From Bacteroidales bacterium (GTDB lineage: Bacteria > Bacteroidota > Bacteroidia > Bacteroidales > UBA932), in contig JAFUZO010000008.1 of assembly GCA_017476575.1 (NCBI GenBank), positions 1 through 64,000 of the forward strand: DNA of 64,000 nt. Reading direction: 5' to 3'. The notes beneath the pieces are model-generated. The model made no database searches, was not told the origin of the DNA, and was given only the letters and a program-made list of their open reading frames with translations. Every line of letters starts with the position of its first letter. Position 1 is the first letter of the stretch. The position numbers and the translations under genes are program-made. Positions 36,990 through 45,558 of this stretch are shown here, in pieces.

Positions 36990-38735
36990 TTAGAAGTTGA
37001 TGCCGTCCACCCAGCCGGGATTCTGTTTCACGGCGCCGTGGGTCAGGACGATGTCGTCGGTCGGGATGGGATAGAGGTAGTCGCGCTCCTCGTTCCAGTG
37101 CCGCTCGATGTCGTCGAAGCGGATGATGTGGCCGCGGTTGCCCTCCGAGAGGTTCATCTCCTTGAGGCTGTAGGCGACCACCCCGTCGTCGCCCGCGGGT
37201 GCGGTGCCGTCATAGATGGTGAGGTCGACGGTCCCGTTGCCGTCCAGGTCGTAGGACCCGGCCCCGTCGAACCACATGCCCTTGAAGGTGCGGTCGAAGC
37301 GGGCCCCCTCCTTCCAGCGCATGATGTCCCAGTAGCGGAAGCCCTCGCAGATGAGTTCCACGGTGCGTTCCCGGCGGATTTCCAGGATGACGCCCCGGTG
37401 GGGGCCGGTCACGTTGCGGTAGCCCGTCACCGGGTCGAGGAGGTACGGGTCGGGGTCGGCGTCGGCCTGCTCCAGCGACAGGGCGGCGACCCCGGCCCGG
37501 GCGCGGAGCCGGTTGACGGTGGCGTCGAGGTCGCCCTGGGTCAGGGAACCGAGTTCGGCCTTCGCCTCGGCGAAGTTGAGGTAGGTCTCGGCGAGACGGA
37601 ACAGGGGCAGGTCGCTGGTGGAGGTGTTGTAGGCGTCGTAGGCGGCGGCCCCGACATACTTGACGATCTGGTAGCCCGTCATCGTGGCGGAGAGGTCCGG
37701 GGCGGCCGCCGCCGTGGAGCCGACGCGGTGGTAGCCCGGCGTCCGGATGGTCTGGGCGAGCCGTCCGTCACGGTCCTTGCTGGCCTCCACGAGCGACATC
37801 CGGTCGAAGCCGGGGCGGTCGGTGAACCGCGAGCCGTCCTTCATCAGGTACATGTCCACGACGTCCTGCAGGAGGCCCGAGCGCCCCATGGACATGGAGG
37901 TGAAGTAGCCGTTCACGTCGTGCGTGAGTTTCAGCGAGGAGTTGTAGGCGCGGGCCAGGATGACCTCGTCCGTGACGGCGTCCTGGGCGTTGAACAGGTC
38001 CAGGTACGGGGTGCTGCCGGTGGTGTAGAGGCTGTACGGGCCGCTCTGGATGAGTTCCTGGGCGGCGGCCGCGCATTCCTCCAGGCAGGGCTCCCAACCC
38101 TCGATGCCGTGGTATTTGCGGAAGGTGCCTTCGAACAGGAAGATGCGCGACTTGAGGGCCAGGGCCGTCCAGCGCGTCACCGTGTAGGCGGCCTTCTCGC
38201 GGGGCAGGTACTTGATGGCGAAGTCGATGTCCTCCAGCACGTGGTCCATCACCTCCTTCCGGTCGTCGCGCCCCTTGTAGAGTTCGTCGTCGGTGGCGGT
38301 GAGGGTATGGTCGAGCCAGGGGACGTCGCCGAAGCGCTTGACCTTCTCGAAGTAGAAATAGGCCCGGAAGAAGCGGGAAAGGGCTTCGTACCGGCTCCGG
38401 ACCTCCTCGTCGCTGCACTGCGAGGCATGTTCGAGGAAGAAGTTGATGTCGCGGAGCGCGTCGAAGTTCCAGTGGCTGTCGGTGGCGTTCGGGATGCGGA
38501 GGCCGGACACCTCGTTGTCCAGCACGTTCTTGATGATGATGTCGGCCGTCTCGCTGAAGATGCTGCTCCCGCCGGGGAACAGGGTGTAGTAGTCGTTGGT
38601 GTACAGGCGGCATTCCTCTTCGGTGTGGAAGAAGGTTTCCGGGGAGAGGCGGTCCTTCGGGTCCCGCGTAAGCAGGTCGTCGCACGAGGCGGCGAGGAGG
38701 ACGGTGCCGAGAAGGGGGATGAGATATGTTTTCAT
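36990..38735 (-). CDS. SusD/RagB-family substrate-binding lipoprotein (locus C)
   Basis: A 581-residue surface lipoprotein, lipobox AASC (Cys18). It shows DDLLTRDPKDRLSPETFF, RRERTVELICEGFRYWDIMR and YPIPTDDIVLTHGAVKQNPG family signatures. It is one base away from the susC stop and so cotranslated. It resembles the locus B SusD more than those of A and D (shared KVKRFGDVPW.D, LCDGSRF-like KDGSRFTDRPGFD and GTFRKYHG), which suggests duplicated loci or similar ligands. The frame open to 38873 lies within susC and is rejected as N-terminus. Confidence 0.94.
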   Translation of the reverse strand: MKTYLIPLLGTVLLAASCDDLLTRDPKDRLSPETFFHTEEECRLYTNDYYTLFPGGSSIFSETADIIIKNVLDNEVSGLRIPNATDSHWNFDALRDINFFLEHASQCSDEEVRSRYEALSRFFRAYFYFEKVKRFGDVPWLDHTLTATDDELYKGRDDRKEVMDHVLEDIDFAIKYLPREKAAYTVTRWTALALKSRIFLFEGTFRKYHGIEGWEPCLEECAAAAQELIQSGPYSLYTTGSTPYLDLFNAQDAVTDEVILARAYNSSLKLTHDVNGYFTSMSMGRSGLLQDVVDMYLMKDGSRFTDRPGFDRMSLVEASKDRDGRLAQTIRTPGYHRVGSTAAAAPDLSATMTGYQIVKYVGAAAYDAYNTSTSDLPLFRLAETYLNFAEAKAELGSLTQGDLDATVNRLRARAGVAALSLEQADADPDPYLLDPVTGYRNVTGPHRGVILEIRRERTVELICEGFRYWDIMRWKEGARFDRTFKGMWFDGAGSYDLDGNGTVDLTIYDGTAPAGDDGVVAYSLKEMNLSEGNRGHIIRFDDIERHWNEERDYLYPIPTDDIVLTHGAVKQNPGWVDGINF

Positions 38736-38736
38736 G

Positions 38737-41700
38737 TCAGAATTCCAGGTTGAGTCCGAACGAGAAGGTCTTGTACCAGGTGTAGGTGTTGCCGGCCTTG
38801 TTGGAGGCGACGGCGACCTGTTCCGGGTCGACGAAACGGCTGTGGATCGCGCTCCAGCACCACAGGTTTTCACCGCTGAAATACAGACGGGCGGAGGAGA
38901 GCCCGGCCCGGCGTACCCACTTCTCGGGGAAGGACCAGCCGAAGGTGAGGTTCTTCAGGCGCAGGTAGGCGAGGTTCTGGAGGTAGCGGTCGTTGGTGTA
39001 GTAGAGGGAGCCGTTGCTGGAGTTGAGGGCGGCATAGCCACGGGCACGGGGAAAATAGGCATCGGGGTTGTCCTCACTCCAGACGTCGGCCATGAAGTCC
39101 CGCGGGACGAAGGTCGTGTAGGGGCGGGAATACGGGCCCCAGAAGCGCTGGTTGTCGTTGCCGGGATACCAGTCCATGTGGCCGATACCCTGGAAGAAAA
39201 CCGCCAGGTCGAAGCCGTTCCAGTCGAAGCCGAAGTGGAAGCCGTAACTGTAGCGCGGCTGGGAATTGCCGATGATCTCGCGGTCGCCGTGGTCTTCGAG
39301 GGTGCCCTGCCCGAAGGTGACCTCCCCGTCGCCGTCCAGGTCGAGGTAGCGCATGTCGCCGCCCCGGACGCCCTTGCCGTATTCGCCCACGGAGGTGTAG
39401 TAGTTCTTGCAGACCTGCTCCATGTTCACCCGGGAGGCGTATTCGGCGGCCTCTTCGTCGTTGCGGAAGAGCCCGTCCACACGGAAGCCCCAGATCTCGC
39501 CGAGCCGCTTGCCTTCATAGGGCTCGCCGATGAGGCCGGAGGGGTTGTCGCAGCGGGTGTACCAGGCCGTGTAGTCGGCGAGGCTCGCGCCCACGTTGTA
39601 GTGGAACGGCCGCCCGGCCAGTTTGAAGGAGTCCTTCCACTCGAACTGCACCTCGTAGCCCCGGGTGCGCATGTCGTTGGCGTTGACCGTCGGCTCGGAG
39701 GCGCCGTACAGCGAGGGGAGTTTCTTGCCGGTGGTCAGGATGCCCTTGGTGTCGCGGATATAGAAGTCGGTGCTGAAGGTCAGCCGGTCCTGGAGGAAGC
39801 CGAGGTCGAGGCCGATGTCCTTCGACTCGATCTTCTCCCAGGTGCCGCTGGAGACCGGGGCGTCGACGACGGCGTGCCCGGCGAGGGTCTTCCCGTCGAA
39901 GGAATAACTCATGGTGCCCTTCGTGTTGACGGTCTGGTAGAAGTCGTAGTAGCCGATGTCCTGGTTGCCGAGCGAACCGTAGGAGGCCCGTACCTTGGCC
40001 TGGTTCCAGACCTCCTTCAGCGGCGCCCAGAAGGACTCCTCGCTGATGCGCCAGGCGGCGGAGGCGGAAGGGAAGGCGCCCCAGCGATGGCCGGCCGGGA
40101 AGCGGGAGGACCCGTCGTAGCGCCCGTCCAGTTCCAACAGGTAGCGGGACTTGTAGTCGTAGGTGAGGCGGTAGAAGAGGCCCATGATGGCGTATTCGGA
40201 GATGCCGCCGGTGAGGGCCTTGAGGTCGCCGCTCGCGAGGTTGAAGTCGGACAGGTCCTCCGACAGGAGGTCTTTCCGCTGCACCTTGAGGTCCTTGTAG
40301 TGGCGCGACTCGTAGTTGGCCCCGGCCGTCGCGGTGACATGGTGCGCCTCCTTCCAGGTCCGGTCGAAGAGGAACCAGGCGTTGGCCGTGTGGTTGTTCT
40401 GTTCGTAGACGACGTCGGACAGGTAGTCCTCGAAACTGGAGGCCGATTCCTGGAGGATTTCGCCCGGATACTGGGAATACTCGACCGTGGTCGACCGGTA
40501 GCCGTTCCGCAGGTAGCCGAACTTGTAGGAATAGTCGGCCTTGAACTGGAGGAAGTCGGTGATGCGCGCCTGGGCCTCGAAGGTGGAGGTGAGTTCGGTG
40601 GTGCGGTTGTTGCCGCCCGCCTTGCCCTTCTGGAGCATGGCGTTGTAGCCGTCCATCAGGTAGTGGGCGGAGGAGGCGGTCATCGACGTATGGGAGACGG
40701 CGGTCCCGTCCGGGTTGACCGGGACGAAGGAGGCCAGGGCATGGAGGGTCGGCTTGCGGAAGTTGTCGGTCTCCGAACTGTAGCCGTAGTAGTTGTAGCC
40801 GGAGTTGAAGAACTTGGTGTTGTTGGTAAGGGTCAGCCAGGGCTTGACCTTCACGCTGACCTTGGCGCGCGTGTTGAACGAGGAGAAGCGGTCGGGCAGT
40901 TGCCGGTTGATGCCCTGCTGGGTGTAGAAGCGCCCGCTCACGAGGTAGGAGACGGTCTTGGAGCCGCCGCTGACGCTGACGTTGTAGTCCTGGGTCGGAC
41001 GCGTCTCGTCGAACAGGTAGTTGTACCAGTCGAAGTTGGCGAGGTAGACATAGGACATCTTGCCGTTGCGCATCTCGGTCAGCACCCAGGGGCGCTCCGG
41101 GTTCTCGACCTTGTCGTTGCGCCGCTCCCAGAGCCGCTGGTAGTCGTATTCCGTGTAGTTGGTGTAGGGGACCCCCTGCGAGGTGGAGATGAACAGGTCG
41201 GCGATGCGGGCGGAATAGTAGCCGCGCGTCTCGAAGTCGGTGGACATCGTGTTGGCAGACACGGAGAAGCGGGCGTCGGCGGTGACCCGGGCCGGGGTGT
41301 CGGCCTTGCCGCTCTTGGTGGTCACGAGGATGACGCCGAAGGCGCCCCGGGCCCCGTAGATGGCCGCCGACGAGGCGTCCTTGAGGACGGAGATGGATTC
41401 GATGTCGTTGGAGTTGATGCGCTCCAGGTAGGTCTCTACCCCGTCCACGAGAATCAGCGGCGAACCGCCGTTCGGCGAGGTGTTGCCGCGGATGTTGTAA
41501 CTGGAACCGGCACCCGGCTGGCCCGAGGTCTGGGTGATGTTGAGGTTCGGGATCACGCCCTGGAGGGCCTGGCCGACGGTGGCGACCGGACGGTTGCGGA
41601 TTTCCTCGGCGCTGATGGCCGCGACCGCACCCGTGAGGTTGACCTTCTTCTGGGTGCCGTAGCCGACGACCACGGACTCGTCCAGGACCCGGTTGGATTC

Positions 41701-42267
41701 CTCCAGGACGATGTCGAAGCGGGACCGGTTGCCGATGGGAAGGGTCACGTCGTCGAAGCCCAGGAAGGAGGCCGTGAGGGTCTCGGTCCCCTCCAGGCGG
41801 ACGGGAAGGTCCAGGGTGAAGGCACCGTCCAGGTCGGTGGTGGCCCCGTATTTCCGCCCGTTCACGGTGACGATGGCGGAGGCGCCGGGCAGCGGTTCGC
41901 CGGCGGCGTCCTTGATGGAGCCCGACAGGCGGACCGGCTCCTGCGGGGTGCGTTGCTGCCGCACCGGGACCGGTTTCCGGGTGAGGATGACCTTCTTGTT
42001 GTCGAAGCGGAAGGTGAAGTCCGGAAGCATCTTCTCGAGGACTTCCTGGACCGGCGTGTCCTCTGCCTGGACCGTGACCGTGCGGCCGTCGTCCAGGTCG
42101 GCGTTGTTGTAGAAGAAGGCCAGGCGGGTCTGCCGTTCGATGCCTTTGAGCACTTCGGCGACCGGGGCTTCCTTCACCTTCACGGTGACCTTCTGCTGCT
42201 GGGCGGAGAGCGGGAGGCCGGCCGCCACGAGGAGAAGGGTCAGGGAGAAGCGTTGGATACGATTCAT
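38737..42267 (-). CDS. SusC/RagA-family TonB-linked outer-membrane transporter with STN domain (locus C)
   Basis: A 1176-residue TonB-dependent importer. It has a signal peptide (about 1-23, ending PLSAQ), an STN domain (about 26-98), and a carboxypeptidase-regulatory-like domain (about 112-190; KYGATTDLDGAFTLDL). The plug carries DESVVVGYGTQKKVNLTGAV and LKDASSAAIYGARGAFGVIL. The barrel ends SFGLNLEF. It is separated from fecR upstream by 57 bases without a visible terminator. The STN domain should report to the FecR of 42325-43281. A 1502-codon frame on the opposite strand is a GC-driven shadow, not a gene. Confidence 0.95.
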   Translation of the reverse strand: MNRIQRFSLTLLLVAAGLPLSAQQQKVTVKVKEAPVAEVLKGIERQTRLAFFYNNADLDDGRTVTVQAEDTPVQEVLEKMLPDFTFRFDNKKVILTRKPVPVRQQRTPQEPVRLSGSIKDAAGEPLPGASAIVTVNGRKYGATTDLDGAFTLDLPVRLEGTETLTASFLGFDDVTLPIGNRSRFDIVLEESNRVLDESVVVGYGTQKKVNLTGAVAAISAEEIRNRPVATVGQALQGVIPNLNITQTSGQPGAGSSYNIRGNTSPNGGSPLILVDGVETYLERINSNDIESISVLKDASSAAIYGARGAFGVILVTTKSGKADTPARVTADARFSVSANTMSTDFETRGYYSARIADLFISTSQGVPYTNYTEYDYQRLWERRNDKVENPERPWVLTEMRNGKMSYVYLANFDWYNYLFDETRPTQDYNVSVSGGSKTVSYLVSGRFYTQQGINRQLPDRFSSFNTRAKVSVKVKPWLTLTNNTKFFNSGYNYYGYSSETDNFRKPTLHALASFVPVNPDGTAVSHTSMTASSAHYLMDGYNAMLQKGKAGGNNRTTELTSTFEAQARITDFLQFKADYSYKFGYLRNGYRSTTVEYSQYPGEILQESASSFEDYLSDVVYEQNNHTANAWFLFDRTWKEAHHVTATAGANYESRHYKDLKVQRKDLLSEDLSDFNLASGDLKALTGGISEYAIMGLFYRLTYDYKSRYLLELDGRYDGSSRFPAGHRWGAFPSASAAWRISEESFWAPLKEVWNQAKVRASYGSLGNQDIGYYDFYQTVNTKGTMSYSFDGKTLAGHAVVDAPVSSGTWEKIESKDIGLDLGFLQDRLTFSTDFYIRDTKGILTTGKKLPSLYGASEPTVNANDMRTRGYEVQFEWKDSFKLAGRPFHYNVGASLADYTAWYTRCDNPSGLIGEPYEGKRLGEIWGFRVDGLFRNDEEAAEYASRVNMEQVCKNYYTSVGEYGKGVRGGDMRYLDLDGDGEVTFGQGTLEDHGDREIIGNSQPRYSYGFHFGFDWNGFDLAVFFQGIGHMDWYPGNDNQRFWGPYSRPYTTFVPRDFMADVWSEDNPDAYFPRARGYAALNSSNGSLYYTNDRYLQNLAYLRLKNLTFGWSFPEKWVRRAGLSSARLYFSGENLWCWSAIHSRFVDPEQVAVASNKAGNTYTWYKTFSFGLNLEF

Positions 42268-42324
42268 AGAAGCAGTGGTTTTCCTAAAAGACGGCCCCCT
42301 CCGGCCCTACACACAAGGAACCGG

Positions 42325-43281
42325 TCAGCGGGAGAGCAGGATGCTGTCGTCGGTCCAGGTGTACTGGAGGCCGGTCAGGGCGGAGATGGCGTCGAGGATT
42401 TCCTCCACCGGTTCCTGGCGGATGGTCATGGACAGGCGCGTGTCCCGCAGGAAGTCGGTGTCGGTGCACCGGAAGGAGAGGTTGTACCAGTGCGAGAGGT
42501 TTTCGAGGATGTCGCCGAGGGAGGTGTTGCCGAACTCCAGTTGCGGGCGGATCCATGCGGTGTGGTTCGCGACCGGGACGACGGACTTGGACCAGCGGAG
42601 GGTGTTGTCGTCGAAGGCGATGCACTGTCCCGGCTCCAGCCAGACCTCGGGGAAGTCGCGGCCCTTGACGCGGATGGACCCTTCCTCCAGGTAGGCGGAG
42701 ACGTGCTTGCCGGCGTAGGCGGAGACGGTGAAGCGGGTGCCCAGGACGGTGATGTCCATGTCGCTCGTCCGCACGATGAACGGATGCGCGGGGTCCTTGG
42801 CGACATCGAAGTAGCCTTCGCCGTCGATGGTGACGCTCCGGGTGCGGCCGTCGAGGCGGCCCGTGTAGGTGAGGCGGCTGTCGGCGTTGAGCCAGACGGT
42901 GGAGCCGTCAGGCAGTTCGAAGCGGCTTTTCGCCTCTTCGGAGGACGCAAGTGTCGTCACCTGCCGCGGCCGGAAGAGGAAAGGAACAAGCGCGACGAGT
43001 GCAAGGCACGCGGCGGCAACGATTCCCGGCAGCAGGAAGGATTTCCGGTAATATGTTCCGGCCGAAGCCTTTTCCAGGGCCTTGGCCCGTTTGAAGACAT
43101 CTGAGGCGGCGGGGAGGTCCGCATCTGTGTCGGAAGGCATTTCTTCCCAGACATCGCGAAGGGCCTGTTCCTTCTTCTGCGCGTCTGTGGGATCTGTCAT
43201 CCAGCGGGAGAAAGCATCCCGAACCTCGGGGTCCATCTCGTTCCGGACGAACAGTCCGACAATTTCCTTTTCAGTCTCCAT
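42325..43281 (-). CDS. FecR-family anti-sigma factor (locus C)
   Basis: A 318-residue inner-membrane regulator. The cytoplasmic N-terminus (1-80; FVRNEMDPEVRDAFSRWM) precedes a membrane segment at about 82-103. The periplasmic FecR domain follows (FELPDGSTVWLN, GEGYFDVAKDPAHPF, VLGTRFTVSAY), then a DUF4974-like C-terminus (LEFGNTSLGDILENLSHWY). The ATG at 43287 is a close alternative start. It is 17 bases downstream of its ECF sigma gene. It resembles the locus A FecR in its sensor domain (shared DVAKDxAHPFIV). Confidence 0.93.
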   Translation of the reverse strand: METEKEIVGLFVRNEMDPEVRDAFSRWMTDPTDAQKKEQALRDVWEEMPSDTDADLPAASDVFKRAKALEKASAGTYYRKSFLLPGIVAAACLALVALVPFLFRPRQVTTLASSEEAKSRFELPDGSTVWLNADSRLTYTGRLDGRTRSVTIDGEGYFDVAKDPAHPFIVRTSDMDITVLGTRFTVSAYAGKHVSAYLEEGSIRVKGRDFPEVWLEPGQCIAFDDNTLRWSKSVVPVANHTAWIRPQLEFGNTSLGDILENLSHWYNLSFRCTDTDFLRDTRLSMTIRQEPVEEILDAISALTGLQYTWTDDSILLSR

Positions 43282-43298
43282 GGTCATGCAGATATATT

Positions 43299-43892
43299 TT
43301 AAGACGGGAGTGTCGCCATCAACGCACAGAGGAAGGCGGCGAAGCACGTCATGTTGTGGGATATGGCCTTCCGGATGTCCCGCATGGCATTGGACAGGTG
43401 GTTCTCGACCGTACGGATGCTGATGCCGTACTGCTTGGCGATTTCCGCGTTCGGGACGCCCTTGTACCGGCTCAGCGTGAAGATGGTGCGGCGCTGCTCC
43501 GGCATCCGGGAAACCGTCTCCGCGATGAGGTCCCGCAGGTCGTCCGCCTCCACCTTCTGGTTCACCAGTTCGGCGAACTCCTCCTGGGTGAGGGCCATGC
43601 GGGCGGCATACCGGCGCCGGACCGCCTCCGACTCGAAGTGGTCGAAGACGGCGTTCTTGAGCATCCGGAAGAGGTACGCGTTGAACGAGTCCACCTTGGA
43701 GACGGTGTCCCGCTTGAGGTAGACCTTGATGAAGGCGTCCTGCACGAGGTCCTTGGCGGTGTCCTCGTCCTTGACGAGCGAGAACACGAAATTGTAACTC
43801 TTGCCCGCATACATGTTGTAGATGAGGGCAAAGGCGTTGGGGTCTCCGCGGCGGAGGGCTGTGAGGATCTGTTGTTCGTCGACGGTTTCCAT
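43299..43892 (-). CDS. ECF RNA polymerase sigma factor with hydrophobic C-terminal tail (locus C)
   Basis: A 197-residue ECF sigma factor. The sigma-2 region is NFVFSLVKDEDTAKDLVQD (about 34-52), and the sigma-4 helix-turn-helix is NAEIAKQYGISIRTVENHL. After sigma-4 the protein continues into a hydrophobic tail (MTCFAAFLCALMATLPS, about 181-197) that could touch the membrane or FecR. It is the first gene of locus C. It is transcribed from the intergenic region shared with locus D. Confidence 0.93.
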   Translation of the reverse strand: METVDEQQILTALRRGDPNAFALIYNMYAGKSYNFVFSLVKDEDTAKDLVQDAFIKVYLKRDTVSKVDSFNAYLFRMLKNAVFDHFESEAVRRRYAARMALTQEEFAELVNQKVEADDLRDLIAETVSRMPEQRRTIFTLSRYKGVPNAEIAKQYGISIRTVENHLSNAMRDIRKAISHNMTCFAAFLCALMATLPS

Positions 43893-43900
43893 GTCGGCGG

Positions 43901-43908
43901 CAAAAATA
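43901..43908 (-). promoter_or_regulatory. Predicted -7 element for the locus C sigma gene
   Basis: On the minus strand the bases read TATTTTTG, matching TAnnTTTG, 9 bases upstream of the ATG at 43892. At the correct 19-base distance the -33 region reads TTTT (43928-43931), one base from TTTG. The very short distance to the start implies an almost leaderless transcript. The 185-base divergent gap (43893-44077) also holds the start region for locus D, where a weaker TACATTTA lies at 44065-44072. Confidence 0.45.
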
Positions 43909-44077
43909 GCAGGAAAAAACGAAAGAAAAAAGTGTTTTCCGCCTGTGCGTGAAGGCCGCCCCGCCCGTCTATGCGCCCGCCGTTTGTCGGAAAAATCTTG
44001 GGGGTGGTCGCAGGAAAATGCGTCTTTATAGATATAGACACTGGACCGATAACCGGAAATTCGCTACATTTACATCC

Positions 44078-44602
44078 ATGTCGACCGATGAAAGGATACT
44101 TCTGCAACAAGTATCGGAGGGGGATGAAACCGCCTTCCGTGAGGTGTTTGCGCACTACTACCCGAAGGTGAAGGTCTTCCTCGGCGAATTCATCGACAAT
44201 GAGGACGACGTCAAAGACCTTTCCCAGAACATCTTCGTCAAGGTCTGGCTCATGCGCGGCACCCTTTCGGAGGTGCGTTCGTTCGGTGCCTATCTCTACC
44301 GGATGACCCGCAACGCCGCCATCGACTACTGCAAGCGCCACAAGGTCAAGATTCCCCTCGCCGACGAGTACGAGGAACCGTCCTCCTATCCGCTGGACGA
44401 GGAGTTCTTCGCCCGGGAACTCTCCTGCCGGTATGCCGGCCGCGTGGACCGGATGCCCGGGAAGCGCCGTGAGGTCTTCCTGATGTCCCGGGTCGAGGGC
44501 AGATCCAACGCCGAGATTGCCGAAGCCCTCGGCATCACCAAGAAGACGGTCGAGAACCACATCAACGCCGCCCTCAAGGAACTCCGCAAGGTTTCCTCGT
44601 AA
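44078..44602 (+). CDS. ECF RNA polymerase sigma factor (locus D)
   Basis: A 174-residue ECF sigma factor divergently placed to the one at 43892. The sigma-2 region is FIDNEDDVKDLSQNIFVKVW (about 42-61), and the sigma-4 helix-turn-helix is NAEIAEALGITKKTVENHI near the C-terminus. The frame is open to 43949, but residues before MSTDERIL lack sense and start 44078 is the natural one. It heads the longest phosphodiester-related operon of the window. FecR follows 43 bases later. Confidence 0.93.
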   Translation: MSTDERILLQQVSEGDETAFREVFAHYYPKVKVFLGEFIDNEDDVKDLSQNIFVKVWLMRGTLSEVRSFGAYLYRMTRNAAIDYCKRHKVKIPLADEYEEPSSYPLDEEFFARELSCRYAGRVDRMPGKRREVFLMSRVEGRSNAEIAEALGITKKTVENHINAALKELRKVSS

Positions 44603-44645
44603 ATTCGCTTGGGTGCAGACGGCTCCGGGAAAGTCATAAAGGTGT

Positions 44646-45545
44646 ATGAAGACACAGAAATTTCCCGGATGGGACCGGATCGACGGTTCCGCCGTCACCG
44701 AAGAAGAGATCGATGCGGCATTCCAGGCCGTGATGGCCCGCTCGCGCAAGATCGAGGTGTCCCGGACCTGGCACCGCCCGCAGCAACGTCGTCCCTGGGG
44801 GCGGTGGATTGTTGTCGCCGCCGCCGTCGCGACCCTCCTGGCCGTTCCCTATGCCGCCTGGCGCTATGTGCAGGACCATGAGCCCGACCCTGTCGCCCTG
44901 ACTTACACCCAGTTCTCGACCTCCCGCGGCGAAATCGCCGAGGTGGTGCTGCCCGACCAGTCCAAGGTCGTCCTGAACGCCGAGTCCGTGCTCATCTACC
45001 CCGAGCAGTTCGGCGCCGAGCGCTCCGTCTACCTGTCCGGCGAGGCCATCTTCGACGTGACCGCCAGCGAGGAGCACCCCTTCTACGTCCGCACCGCCGA
45101 CGTGACGGTCAAGGTCCACGGCACCCGCTTCAACGTCAGCGCCTGGTTCGACGAGGACGCCGTCAGCACGACCCTCTGCCGCGGCGTCATCACCGCCTGG
45201 CCCAACGGAGCGGAAGGGCAGGCCGTCACCCTGGTCCCGAACCAGAACTACACCTATGACCGGGCGACCGGAACGGCGGCCGTCACCCAGGCCAACGCCC
45301 TCGAAGCCGTCGCCTGGGAAAGCGGCGAGCTGTGTTTCCGGTCTGCCTCCATCCACAGCCTCATCCGCCAAGTCGAGCGCCGCTACGATGTCAGCATCTT
45401 CCTGACCAGCAGCAAGTACGACCAGGCCCTCATCACGGCCAAGTTCATCCACGGGGAGACCCTGGACGAACTGATGGACGCCGTCTGCATGATCGTCCCG
45501 GGCATGACCTACGTCCGGGACGGGAATGCCATCTACCTGAAATAA
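44646..45545 (+). CDS. FecR-family anti-sigma factor (locus D)
   Basis: A 299-residue regulator with a short cytoplasmic N-terminus (1-51), a membrane segment at about 53-72 (IVVAAAVATLLAVPYAAW) and a periplasmic FecR domain. The domain carries EVVLPDQSKVVLNAES, GEAIFDVTASEEHPFYV and KVHGTRFNVSAW. A DUF4974-like C-terminus follows (FRSASIHSLIRQVERRY). LPDQ replaces the more usual LPDG. It should hold the upstream sigma factor until the STN domain of the SusC at 45559 signals. Confidence 0.92.
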   Translation: MKTQKFPGWDRIDGSAVTEEEIDAAFQAVMARSRKIEVSRTWHRPQQRRPWGRWIVVAAAVATLLAVPYAAWRYVQDHEPDPVALTYTQFSTSRGEIAEVVLPDQSKVVLNAESVLIYPEQFGAERSVYLSGEAIFDVTASEEHPFYVRTADVTVKVHGTRFNVSAWFDEDAVSTTLCRGVITAWPNGAEGQAVTLVPNQNYTYDRATGTAAVTQANALEAVAWESGELCFRSASIHSLIRQVERRYDVSIFLTSSKYDQALITAKFIHGETLDELMDAVCMIVPGMTYVRDGNAIYLK

Positions 45546-45558
45546 TCCCTCTTTCTCT

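Noticed and set aside
38596-43104. A 1502-codon open frame on the plus strand
   Set aside because: It lies antisense to susC, susD and fecR of locus C, all with clear domains. Its protein is a low-complexity Gly/Val/Glu/Ala mixture with no motif, as expected from GC-rich codon bias on the opposite strand.
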